Source: Favolaschia claudopus
Taxonomy: Eukaryota > Basidiomycota > Agaricomycetes > Agaricales > Mycenaceae
Assembly (NCBI GenBank): GCA_037176885.1
Contig: JAWWNJ010000068.1
Coordinates: forward strand, 1,240,001-1,304,000
Direction of reading: 5' to 3'
Length of the DNA stretch: 64,000 nt
In this document: positions 50,700 through 60,822 of the stretch, piece by piece
Layout: the number at the start of each line of letters is the position of its first letter
Numbering within the stretch: position 1 is the first letter of the stretch
Program-made: the position numbers and the translations under genes
The notes under the pieces: generated by a model
Told to the model about the DNA's origin: nothing
The model's input: only the letters and a program-made list of their open reading frames with translations
Databases searched by the model: none

Positions 50700-52273
50700 T
50701 TAGAGTCGAGGAAATTTGTAGTCTTTGTGCCAAGGGTTAACGAAGGCAGCCTGGAACAAGTGCCTGTTGTTGGCCTCCCACAGAGGAAGCTCTGTTCCGG
50801 TAATGAAAAGAGGAGGGGGAGACACCAAGCAACGAGCTTGCAAGTCATACAAGAACGCCCCCATGTTGTTCAGACCAGCTGTAAACTCGTGAGCAGCTTT
50901 ACACAAATCGTGGACTAGCTTACCGTGGTCGTCCTCCTTGAAGTTTGATGCGAGTTTGGAGGTGGAAGCCAAGGGAGTCTCCGACTGCTTGCCTTTCACT
51001 TGGACCAAAGAAGTTGAGTAGAAGAAAATATCCATGAGCATAATAACCTACCAGCTAGTTTCACCTTCTTGGATACAGGTGTTTCGTCGTTGTCTGAATC
51101 CGATACTTCAAAAATGTCGAGCTGCCGCTTACGAGAACCTGGGAATGATCTTGGTGAGAAAGAGAGACTCGGTAGTAATACTCAACACACTTACGCGTTA
51201 GCGGTGTAGTGCTCGTGTCAAGATAGTCCTCCTCGTCGTCCATGTTGCCATCATCATCCACTGGCACCTCAGAGGTGTTTTCGACGTCAGAAGAAGGCGC
51301 CTCCTTAGGCGGTCCCTTATACCACGAACGATAGACACTTTGAGGCACGGCTTTCTTCAGTACTGGTGAAGGTGTGTTATCAATAAGTCAAACAAGAGAA
51401 TAGTATGTACCCACCGATGAAGAGAAAGGAACCGCGATCGTTCTTCAGTCGGTGTTGACATAGGGTCTCGCCCGTAGGATTGAGTTCGTCGATGACCTCC
51501 ATGGTCTGATAGTACTTACGGACAACGAACCAGGTACCTTTCCCAGCCTCCACCCCCGCAAAGGCAAAAGCTTTGCGAAACAATTTGGAGAGCTCTGAGG
51601 TGCATTCCGCGTGTGACCAAGTTTTGGAGACCGTCACGTTCTGACTGATACACCCATACGCCCTCCGAACACTGACCTCCTTAGGTGTTGGAGCTTTGGA
51701 ATAACCACGGAGCTGGTGTTTCTAAAAAGGTGGATGTCAATGAAGATGCGCTGGGCGGAAGTACGCTGAGGACTCACGCTGTTAACACCGCAGGTAAGAA
51801 GGATTATCTGGTCAAACTTGACATTGACAGCGGGTTTCTCCTTCGCTGAACCCTGTTGGAGCAGGCTTTTCCAGTCAGGCTATAGAGGAAGACTGATTAC
51901 TTACGGGCTTCTGCTTTGGTGTTTTCTTGGATACCTCTTTGTCTTTAATACGGTAATTCTTGAGGGCATCTTGTTTGGCTTCCTCGATGTCGACGACACG
52001 GTGGATAGCCGGAAGAGCGTCTGTGACATGTTTACTAGCGCGAGCCTCAAAGATAGCTGTTACTGTTGGCCTAGAAGTTTTCGACGGCGGAGGTGTGTCA
52101 TTGTCCTCAGGCTGACGGCGAGGAGGCTGTTGGACTGCGTCAGGTCTCCGTGGACCATGTCGACTCTTGCCATGTCCGCACTCCCGACAAATAGACGGCG
52201 CATTAGGATCGGAGGGAGGATCGTACTCCTCACAAGTACAATGGTTGCCGTTCTCCAATGTCTCTCGACACAT
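50700..52273 (-). CDS. Cys-rich transposon accessory protein
   Basis: Six exons: 52273-51905, 51879-51778, 51721-51415, 51362-51195, 51138-51052 and 50998-50700; 443 aa. The N-terminus has a small Cys/His cluster, C-x9-C-x-C then C-x2-C-x4-H (CRETLENGNHCTCEEYDPPS and SICRECGHGKSRH), likely one zinc-binding unit. A middle region with many aromatic residues (GTWFVVRKYYQTMEVIDELN) and two acidic, basic-patch-flanked linkers (SRKRQLDIFEVSDSDNDE and SKKVKLA, a possible nuclear signal) follow, then a helical C-terminus. I recognise no catalytic domain. Convergent with the dioxygenase gene, with which it may work. Function unknown. Confidence 0.75.
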
Positions 52274-52535
52274 ACTGAAAGACAGTTGGAGAGGAGCAGA
52301 CGAGAAGGCGAGAAAGCAAAAGACGAGAGAAGGAGAAAGAGAGAGAATGAACGACCCTGACGGAGCCTTGGATTTTTTTAGTGCCATCAAATGAACCTTA
52401 CTGAACATAGGATTTGCGGCTTCTCTTCTCACCGCTTGGGACCTCATTCTACCCTGCCCTGCACCTCGATGCTGCGTCAACTGAATCTCCTTCCGGATTT
52501 CGGTCCGTTTCCCTAGCCCTTTGCTCTGTACACCC

Positions 52536-53768
52536 ATGAGCTCCAATCTCCCCCCCGAACTCATAGAGCAGACTCTTGACTGTCTTGAAGAAAGTCAAGA
52601 TTATGCAAATTGCTCTCTACTATGTCGTCACTGGAATCCGTGTGCCCAGGCACGCCTCTTTTGCACCGTAACCCTAGGTGCAGGTATCGATGGCGGGCAG
52701 CCTGATGGTCTCATTGACATCCCTCATCTGGAGTCAACTGTCAACACATTCCTCGCTTTTGACGAGTTGCTTTACGGTTCTCCCCATCTTGGGAGCTACG
52801 TACGCGTCCTCAACGTTGGTATACGGGGACATACATCGCCATTGACTCAGCGGTGGAAGCAGATGGAGGATGCGGTAGCTCGTATCATGCCATTGCTCCT
52901 CAACCTGCACACCCTCGGGCTATTTCCCTGTGCTCCGCTAGCTGGATCACCCATCCACATCCCTGACAAGCTCCGTTATTCGTTTGTAGGCTTCGATCTC
53001 AATGCCCTACGGCTCTCCGGCTGGTGTCTTGCAGATCCGTCTTCACTCATTGCCATCGGACACATTTTACCCAGCTCTTTGCATTTCTTTAATTGCAATT
53101 TTGATGCGCCATTCACTTCTGGACTGTCTCTTCAGTCAGACCTCCCACTACTGGCTAATCAGCTGGTGAATCTGGAGCTTAACCTCTGCAACTACCTCGA
53201 CATTTTTGTGTCAAACTGGCTTTCACGTCGTGGTAGCACAAAGATTCATACTCTGACTGTACACCTCCTTTACAATGGGAGTGTCACAAACTGGACCACA
53301 ATCCGAGCCCTCTACTCCATTGTGCCACTCATCACTGCTAAATTGCGTATTGTTTTTGAAGAAGGTACGTGAATCACCGTCTGTTATCTTTCAATTGCTC
53401 ATATCGACAAAGTCTACACTACAATTCTTCCATCCCTCAATCCTTCGGAAAAGCCACTACTATTCACGCTTGCCCCATTTTCGGGTATCCCTCATCTCCA
53501 CCTTCAATTTCTTGCCGTTGGGTTCAGAATGGTAGAGTCTCCGGAGGTTCATAAGTGGTTCGTGGACGCCTTTTCACAGGTGCACTTGAGAGCTGAGTCC
53601 CAATTGCGCATCTCTTTGGTTGGTCGATTCATGCACAAGCATGCTCCAAACTGGGAACATATTATGGACCATGTTTTGCAGTCAAATTTACGTATGCGTT
53701 TAGACAGTTGTCGCCTAGATTTGTGGCTTCCGGATCGTATCTTAGAGTACTTGTTCTCCGCACGTTGA
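52536..53768 (+). CDS. F-box protein (transposon cargo)
   Basis: Two exons, 52536-53364 and 53413-53768; 394 aa. The N-terminus is a clear fungal F-box (LPPELIEQTLDCLEESQDYA then CSLLCRHWNPCAQARLF), expected to bind Skp1. The remainder has leucine-rich irregular repeats (LLLNLHTLGLFPC, LNALRLSGWCLAD, LVNLELNLCNYLD) like other agaric F-box proteins and would choose the target. It starts 262 bases from the divergent accessory gene and ends 100 bases before the right terminal repeat. Confidence 0.85.
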
Positions 53769-53868
53769 TAGGTTCGAACTACTAATTCATTGCCAAGTCT
53801 CTTCAATGTCTCTATAAAGTACATCTGATACCATCTGTACAAATTTTCAAAGGAAGAATAGTGCACCG

Positions 53869-54269
53869 TGAAAATTGTCCACGGTGGACAGTTTTCGACG
53901 CGTCAAGTCACAGCCCTCATGTCCTGTGACATGTGACATCCTTCCAGCATGCGAGGTCGGGGTCCTGCACCTTGAGACAAGCGCGTATGTGAGGTACGGA
54001 CGTTGAGGTACGTAGCGGAAAGGCACAAGAAAATGAAGGCGTGGGCTCACGGAGATTTCGGCTGTGCTGATTCCAATCAAATCGGGCCAACCTGGCCCGA
54101 TGGATGCTTTCCGCTGAAAATTGAGCGCAATCGTTCGAGCGGAGACCTCCCAGAGGCATATAAGACATGTACCTATGCTACCAGGCCTATACGGGCACTT
54201 CTTAGTTTTTTTTTTCCTGCACAGGAAAATATTTGTTGCATTTGATTATTGCAACGCCTGGAACGTCAT
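53869..54269 (-). repeat. Right terminal inverted repeat
   Basis: Reverse complement of 38,028-38,428 with few differences, including the same three palindromes (53,876-53,890; 54,081-54,101; 54,212-54,229). Confidence 0.92.
53876..53890. promoter_or_regulatory. Palindrome TGTCCACGGTGGACA, copy 3
   Basis: Perfect 7-bp arms at the inner edge of the right terminal repeat, followed by GACGCGTC; mirror of copy 1. Confidence 0.7.
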
Positions 54270-54277
54270 AAGGGGGT
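54270..54277. repeat. Target-site duplication, right (8 bp)
   Basis: AAGGGGGT directly after the right terminal repeat, identical to 38,020-38,027. Confidence 0.9.
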
Positions 54278-55120
54278 ACTGAAACCGAAAAAAAACACCT
54301 CACGCTGCTTTTTTTGTTAGAGACCCTTCGCCGGGAACCACCCTACCACGTGACGTCCATATATGGAATTTACCATAAAAAACAGCTGTTCAGCAGCCAA
54401 TATTTGTCTCAGGCGTCGTAGAGCGGTCTACACAATGTTTTATGAGTGAGATCTCTCATTCAAAAGTATAAAAACACTACTTGAAATTCCAACACATCTC
54501 GGTATTGACGATACCAAATACGGCCAACTTGATTGCCGGTCCCATCCAAATCCGGACAATCCACCAAACAGGCTTCCGAATGGTTCCTGAAGGTCAGAAC
54601 TCAGTGTATACAGTGGTAAAATTGGTTTCTACTCAACCCGAACCCTCACAGACCCATTCAAACCCAAAACATAAGAGGTCATTATTTTTTTTTATCCGGC
54701 TTAGCGGCTGACCCACCCTCCCTGCCCGGTGTGCCGGCTTCTCCGGCCCGCACCCCCTTGCTGAAATGCAACTGAAATGCAAATGGTTGGTGGTAAATAC
54801 AAGGTGAATTTGGATGGAGCCTGGATACAATTGTATCAACTAACGAGCTGAACAAGATATATTGCACGAATCACGAAATTGTCGACTATGTACTCGATTG
54901 AAACGAAGCACTGAACATGCTCAAAACTTGTAATCGAGTTGAGTCCTTTCAGGTTTCGATCGGTCGCAGACTCTCGTAAGATCCCACTATACAACGCGCG
55001 CTAGATAGCGAACGCAAGGCTTAGTATACATAAAATCAGATATGAAAAAGGAACTTACCGATGTGCCATATTCGCATGCGTGTTACCGCTCCTCCACTCC
55101 TCTACCCGACTTCACCCACT
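54278..55120. other. Intergenic region right of the transposon
   Basis: AT-rich, no exon supported. A poly-T/A-rich stretch and a short GC-rich patch (54,700-54,765) are the only compositional features. Confidence 0.35.
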
Positions 55121-55405
55121 TCATGCGAAGAATTCGCGGTGGGTACTAGGCACCCCCGATGGAGGAGCAGGAAGGTCAATCGAGACGACGCTGCTTCTTT
55201 TGCGACGAGGAAGATTTCCTATCGTCGGACCAAGATGACCTTTTGCCATGATGTGTGCAGGCGCGACGGCAGGTGCGAAGGAGATAGTCAGATCCCACCC
55301 GCATCGCTCGCGGAGGGTCCGACTCTCAGCGGGCGGCGGGGTGCACAGATGGGTGGTTGGCGCATTACACTGTGCAGCGAATAATTGAAGTTGGATGTTG
55401 GACAT
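55121..55405 (-). CDS. Hypothetical small protein
   Basis: Single open frame of 94 aa starting with an ATG and ending at a TGA. A TATAATAT-like element lies about 140 bases upstream on the minus strand. There is a basic patch (PRRKRSSVV) and no signal peptide, membrane segment or domain that I recognise. It does not end in a CaaX box, so it is not a lipopeptide pheromone precursor. Low confidence as a real gene. Confidence 0.3.
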   Translation of the reverse strand: MSNIQLQLFAAQCNAPTTHLCTPPPAESRTLRERCGWDLTISFAPAVAPAHIMAKGHLGPTIGNLPRRKRSSVVSIDLPAPPSGVPSTHREFFA

Positions 55406-55884
55406 GGTTCTGCGAATGAGCTAATTGTTTGGACGTAGGGTTGCGATAGGATGGTGGCAATGTACGTTGGGCAATTTAAAGGGTTCAAACTTTTGAGGAC
55501 GATTTTGAAAGTGTGGATGTGGTGTGAAGTCTGCGAATATCTGGGGGATATTATAGAGGCTCGAATAGGAGGAGTGAGACATGACTTATATTACATCCGC
55601 CTCATCCAAAAGAGTGGATCTAGGCCGGCATAGAAAACCTGTGGGTCTCGAATCTTGCGCACTGCTGGAAAGACGACTTTGCAAAATATGGTATGACATT
55701 CAGCAGCATATAGAAGTTTGAACGTGATTAAGGGCGTGGTCAATGAACGGATAAATCAAATTAACGGTGGTAGTAGAACTGGCGCAAGCTCACAAGGCCC
55801 TTTTCCCCTTTCGGCTGCTTTCTTCCATGAAGCAAGATATCTGAAAGCCAGTGAAAAATATGGGGGGAAATCTCAATTGAGCAC
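55406..55884. other. Intergenic stretch
   Basis: No supported exon or recognisable repeat. Confidence 0.3.
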
Positions 55885-56877
55885 ATGTCCAGAATTATGG
55901 GTGAATTACGCCGGACGGGGATCTCGGCGAGCCCAGTTTTCCGCTGTCTCAGAATCTCCGGTCTTGCTCAGCATCGCATCTGGTTTACTATTCAAACAAA
56001 TTCCGAGGTTGCAAGCATTTTCTGTGGATCGATCAAGAGGCCTTGGGCTGGGATGGTGGTGGTTAGAGTCGTCGCCGGCGGTCGGTGTCGCTGGCAAGGT
56101 GATGGCATCATTGGCTGCGTTGCCTTTGTTGACCTTCATCCCTTGCTCCAAGCTCAACCAAATATCACTTCCTGTTGTTCCCAACCGTCACGCTCTCTGC
56201 TCAAACGCCGATACCTCCGTCTTGATACTCTTCGAAACTCCGAGACTCGCTTTTTTTTGCCGGCTCCCTGGGCTCACTTTGCTGGGCATCTGCACGAGAA
56301 CTCTAGTCAGTCGGTCGGTAGGACCACTGGACCAGTCGCCTCCCGGATAACATCAACTCCTCTGCCTCTGGATTGCTGTGGAAATGAGCACACACTCCCT
56401 CGATCATTGGCCTCCGCCTTGTCCCATCGTGGAGTGGCAACTTCGATCCGATTTATCTCGAAACTTGAAAGAGTCGAAATTTCCGGCGCACCACTTGAAT
56501 CTTCCACTGAGTCGTCCCTTTCCTCCAGTCTTCATCCCAGTTCAAATACGCGTGCCCCTAACACTCTTCAAAACACCGAAGCTCGCGGTGATTCGGATCC
56601 CAGACTGACTCAAACGGGTTCAACTCTATCCAGAAATTGCTTGCTTTCCGCGTGCCTTCCTCAACGAACCCAAATAATCCACGCAAACAGGTTCCTTAAA
56701 ACTCGGAGGTTGTGCACGGCAGATCCTGAACTCCTGGGCATCCCTACGGATAACCTTTACGCAGGATTAAGCAGACTCGAGGTTCGACTCCTTGCGCCCG
56801 ACCTGAGCCCTCCCGGCCTCCTCTTCTACCTTTTTTGTTTGCTGGTTGGAGCTTACATTTTTTTTACTAGCCAATGA
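55885..56877 (+). CDS. Orphan open frame of 330 codons
   Basis: ATG-to-stop frame of 330 aa, longer than expected by chance in this AT-balanced stretch. It has no domain I recognise. The middle is Ser/Thr/Leu-rich and the C-terminus ends in a hydrophobic segment (LLFYLFCLLVGAYIFF) that could be a membrane anchor. Its last part overlaps a tRNA-like B-box repeat (56,775-56,802), which argues against a conserved protein. Real gene, gene remnant and chance are all possible. Confidence 0.3.
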   Translation: MSRIMGELRRTGISASPVFRCLRISGLAQHRIWFTIQTNSEVASIFCGSIKRPWAGMVVVRVVAGGRCRWQGDGIIGCVAFVDLHPLLQAQPNITSCCSQPSRSLLKRRYLRLDTLRNSETRFFLPAPWAHFAGHLHENSSQSVGRTTGPVASRITSTPLPLDCCGNEHTLPRSLASALSHRGVATSIRFISKLERVEISGAPLESSTESSLSSSLHPSSNTRAPNTLQNTEARGDSDPRLTQTGSTLSRNCLLSACLPQRTQIIHANRFLKTRRLCTADPELLGIPTDNLYAGLSRLEVRLLAPDLSPPGLLFYLFCLLVGAYIFFTSQ

Positions 56878-57305
56878 TCCAGATTGTTCCCGGGGTGGAC
56901 ATAATATATATCCTATTGTTTCAGGACTGTGCAAAGTTGGATTGAGATCAATACAAGGACCGAGGTGAGTGACTCAATCCGCCAACCGACTTGAACTCGA
57001 CAAACTGACAAACGCTTCAAGGATCATCGTTGTGGGCCCACAAGTCGCACGACTGACGACTTTCGTTGAATCAACACACACGTCGGAAACGGAGAGCATG
57101 ATTGAGTAATCCTAGGTGCTATCTATCGCTCCCTCAAATCTCTGCCCAAACTAAGTATGATTCCCTATTCTTCAGCCATCCAAAGACTACAGTCTACGTA
57201 TATTCGGATACAACACCAGACGTTATGCACGGTGCATCCTTCAATTGAAGAACTGCTGTTACTTATTTCGAGGATCCTCGAGGTTCGACTCCTCGCGTCC
57301 GACAT
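56690..57305 (+). repeat. Pair of diverged tRNA-like (B-box) repeats
   Basis: Two related segments, about 56,700-56,805 and 57,190-57,302. Both contain GTT(G/A)TGCACGG followed about 70 bases later by CGAGGTTCGACTCC, which matches the RNA polymerase III B box and can fold as a T-arm (CGAGG stem, 7-base loop). No matching A box or complete cloverleaf could be drawn, so these look like SINE or decayed tRNA-derived repeats rather than tRNA genes. Confidence 0.4.
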
Positions 57306-57741
57306 GTAGAGTTTAGTACAATCATGCTTTTTCTCTCGTTTCTGCTTGTCGCTTTCCTCCCGCCCGAAGACGTCTGAATCAATCTCACCCAGGCCCGCGT
57401 CGATATCGATCCCAGACGGAATTGGTCGCGATGGTTGGCTTACTGCTTTACATTTATGTTCAGTTTGAGGGCCTCCTGAAGATGCTAAATCAGGTTGAAG
57501 CCTTCGATGGCTATGAGGATGATCGTCCCATCGATTTACAGGTCGGCGAAGTTTTTTCTTGTGTTGAGCGGATACGATACACGTATGCTTTCCGCATTGC
57601 ACCCAAGACTTTTGATGCTCGTCTAATGATTGGATTATCGACAACAAACAGTAGATGATATATAGATAAAGAACGCCGTGTAAAAAAGTCCGTCCCATGA
57701 AATATAAAGTAAAAAACCAAACCCAACTACGGATTTTCCAT
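57306..57741. other. Intergenic stretch before protease copy 2
   Basis: Presumed 3' flank of the protease. No supported exon. Confidence 0.3.
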
Positions 57742-59742
57742 TCACCGATCAGAATACGGCTTATCCTGAGAGAAAGACGTCCGGAACAATGTCGTTGACG
57801 AGGAATCGTCCTTCGTCTTCGTAGGCATATAGCTGTGTCCGCTCGTCTTCCCGCCCTTCCTCACCCAAGTCCATACCGCGATAAATCCAAGCCCGAGCAC
57901 TGCGACGAGGTTCGCTACGAGCAGTCCAAGGATCGCGGGGAGGAATGTTGAGTACGACGAGCCCGAGTCAGAGTCGGAGGAGGCAAGGTTGCCGGAGACG
58001 GCCTGGACTTTGTTGTTGCCTGCGGCAGCGCAGTTGGCGGTGTTGGCAGCAGCTTTGACGGAGGCGGGCGGGGTAACGGTCACGCCGTCGAAGATCTTGA
58101 CAAGCTCAGCGGGGTCGACCTCGTGAGGATTGCTTCCGAGCTGGTCTTTCCGGACGTGGGCAAAGTCCTGCGTTGACTCCCATTCGTTCGTTTGAGCGAG
58201 GAATTGGATGAATGGGGAGGTTTGGTTATCGCCGAAGTTGAATCTGTTCAGAGATTTGATGAGTAGGGCTCCAAACTCAAAACTTGAGTGAAACTGACAC
58301 CGTGTAAACATTGCGGAGGAACGAGTCTCCGAATAAGGCGTCCTTCTTTGCAACAATAGTGCCGCCGTTGGTGACAGAGCCGACGCAGTAGGTGTAGGTC
58401 GTGCCATCGGGTCCCTTTTGCGTGCGGACTGCGGTCATGTCGAGGGGGTGGACGGGATACGGCTGGCCGCTGCAACGAGAATATTAGACCTAGTTGCGTG
58501 AAAACACTTTATCCACACTCACTTGAAGTAGGCGCTCATGCTGATCGGCGTATTACAAGGCACGACCCAAACATCCCGATCCGCACTCCAATGCGAATTA
58601 TGCAAACTCGAATTCTTCGCCAACACAGCGCCGGGAATCTCCGAATAAATCTTCGCCCTAATTGCAGGCGGCACCAAGAAATTCGTCGTCCCCGTATCCA
58701 ACCCCACGACAAGCTGATTCGCTGGCGTCGCCTCGTCGTTCTTCGTCCACGGAATCTTCACCCCATTAACAGTCACACCATCAAACAGAACATGCCAGCT
58801 CTTCCCATTGGGCGGGAAAATATGACGTTTAGCCATCCATTGCACGTTAGGGTAGCGCTCGTCGTACTCTTGGATGCTCAGCGAAGCGGCGGCGGTGTCC
58901 TTTGCGTCGCCGAGACGGGAGAGGGAGATGGCGAAGAAGCGGCCTTTTGATGGGTTCATGTCGAAGATGTTGGAGAGGACGGATTGGCCGAGTTTGGCGC
59001 CGTCGAGGCCAGCGTCGGAAAGCGACTTAACGATGCCTGCGTTGGGGCTGTCGAATCCGAGCCCTACAAGACCGCAGATGCCACCACCGCATTCATCCAA
59101 ACCGACATTCTGAAAGTATCGTCGTTATTCATCATGCACTGGCAAATAAAATAGAAATGGGATTCGTACCTGGGTAACATTGATGAACGCTGAATGCGGG
59201 ATACGATGCGGAATAAGAACAAATGTTGGCTGATGGATGAGAACTCCAGCACACACCTTGTTTGGGAATTTTATGCCCCGCAATGGTCATCTCCCCGAGT
59301 CCGATCGTTCCATTAATGAAAGTAGCTCCCTCCCCGTATCTGATAGTCTTTACGACGCCTGTATCCTCAAACGGCCCAACTCCGCTTCGAGGATTCATCC
59401 ATAAGTCGGTTGAACCGGTATCGAGAAGGACGTTGATAGCTGCAGAAATATTCTAGTGTCAACTCCCAAACGAATGTGCTAAAACCCGGTCGTAGGACAC
59501 TTACATTTATCTCCCATCTTCAGCGCCGTGGTGTACTATGAAAAATGATGTATTAGCCAACGAGAAAAAACAACGCAGGATGAAAGGAAGCAACTCACCC
59601 GATTATTGCTGAAGTTCACAATATCTTCGGCGAACTTGTTATCCCCGGGCATAGTAGGCTGTTGATCGCGCCCATTTGCTTCTACGAGGGCGAAAAATAG
59701 AGAAAGGAGAGCTGTGCGACGAGCAGGGGGCGAAAAAATCAT
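57742..59742 (-). CDS. Membrane-anchored aspartic protease (family A1), copy 2
   Basis: Seven exons: 59742-59599, 59535-59505, 59439-59257, 59189-59170, 59109-58523, 58469-58299 and 58243-57742; 545 aa. Exons 1-4 have exactly the lengths of copy 1 (144/31/183/20) and all intron positions agree. Signal peptide, catalytic motifs DTGST and DTGTT, and the C-terminal membrane helix (FLPAILGLLVANLVAVLGLG) with a WVRKGG stop-transfer are all conserved, and both proteins end in KPYSDR. The C-terminal exon is 27 bases longer. The two genes are in opposite orientation, 23 kb apart, with the transposon between them. Confidence 0.92.
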
Positions 59743-60822
59743 CGTAAGAAAAGAGGCAGGAAAGAAAGAAAGGAAAGGAATAAAAAAGTAAGGAATTGGC
59801 CGTCTGGCCGGTGACTTTATATGTACTGTGCCAAGCCATAATCTAGCCGACGCCAAGCGGCCGCCAGAGTTTCAGAATGAAGCGTCCTGGTCGTAGCCGA
59901 GCGATGGGATGTCGATTGCGGTGCGTGCCGGAACACAGCGACGTGAAGATCCCTGAGCGTTATACGCAGCCACGGGCCTCAATACGCGTCGCAAAATGAA
60001 GGAAATGCAGGTAAAGACAGCGTTTGTATTGACTTGGCATCGAAAAACCTATGTGAGGGATACTAGGAATTGATGTCTGCCTTTTGCCATGAAAGAAGAC
60101 TCTGCACTGGCAAAAGTTCACCGACAAGCTTCATTTGACCGGGGCTAGGGATACGAGTTGCAGGTGAACTGAATGGCAATTGAAACTGTTATGAAAGGGG
60201 GTTCCCCGACTCACCGGCACCACGAATCTGGAATTTCGAGATGCAATCCAGCCTCGAGTTGACGACGAAGAGGGCAGAGCAGCGGGAGTTGCATCATTCT
60301 TGAAAAGTACGGGGAAAGATTCCACTTTCGTGTCTGCGCTCACACTGTAACACAGGGATTTACGGAGGCAGTGGACGAAAGAGAAAGGCGACCAAGCAAA
60401 TACATACTGATTTCCTGATCCGATTGATGCACGGGGAATGACACATTACGGCACGGCGCATCTGACGGCGCATCATTGTGGCGAACATTCACCGCCTAAT
60501 TCTGTTACAAGCAAGTTTAGGGTCCACCTTATCGCTGAAAATACTCTAACATGAGATTAGTTCAATTATTCAATTTCCCTTCCACTTTCTATTATGCTTC
60601 TACCGGTTCGCTGGAACAATGCTATGTACAGTACTAAAAATGCTACATCCAGAAAACAATAACTTTGAACGAGTCTGTCAGTCGAGTACAATCCCCCATA
60701 TGAAAGCAAGAGAATTAGCTGTGGTGAGATAAGTATCGTGTCGATCGATTGAAGGTCGTGATGTAGGACCGAATCCTATTGCATGAAATCCGCGTGCCGC
60801 GCAGTACACAAATCAAAAGCGT
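59743..60822. other. Intergenic region upstream of protease copy 2
   Basis: 1.08 kb; AG-rich tract just upstream of the protease start (reverse of the T-rich tract in front of copy 1). No exon supported. Confidence 0.35.

Larger units (their letters stand above)
38028..54269. mobile_element. 16.24-kb DNA transposon carrying a TET/JBP-like gene
   Basis: Bounded by about 400-base terminal inverted repeats that begin ATGACGTTCCAGGCGTTGCA at 38,028 and, reversed, at 54,269, and flanked by a perfect 8-bp target duplication. Gene order: integrase-type DDE transposase (-), BTB/POZ protein (+), a 5.4-kb patchwork with a fumarate reductase fragment, TET/JBP-like dioxygenase (+), Cys-rich accessory protein (-), F-box protein (+). 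All five genes have open, properly spliced frames and the terminal repeats are near-identical, which points to a young, possibly active copy. Fungal TET/JBP genes are known to travel with DNA transposons of the KDZ group (Kyakuja-Dileera-Zisupton), but no KDZ transposase is visible here: the transposase is of the retroviral-integrase (rve) type. Confidence 0.92.

Noticed and set aside
38028..54269. KDZ-type transposase or Starship captain (tyrosine recombinase) in the element
   Set aside because: I looked for both because of the size and the TET/JBP gene. The only transposase-like gene has an integrase DDE core, and the 8-bp duplication with inverted repeats does not fit a tyrosine recombinase element.
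57220..57302. tRNA gene
   Set aside because: A T-arm and part of an acceptor stem can be drawn, but no A box, D-arm or anticodon arm fits.
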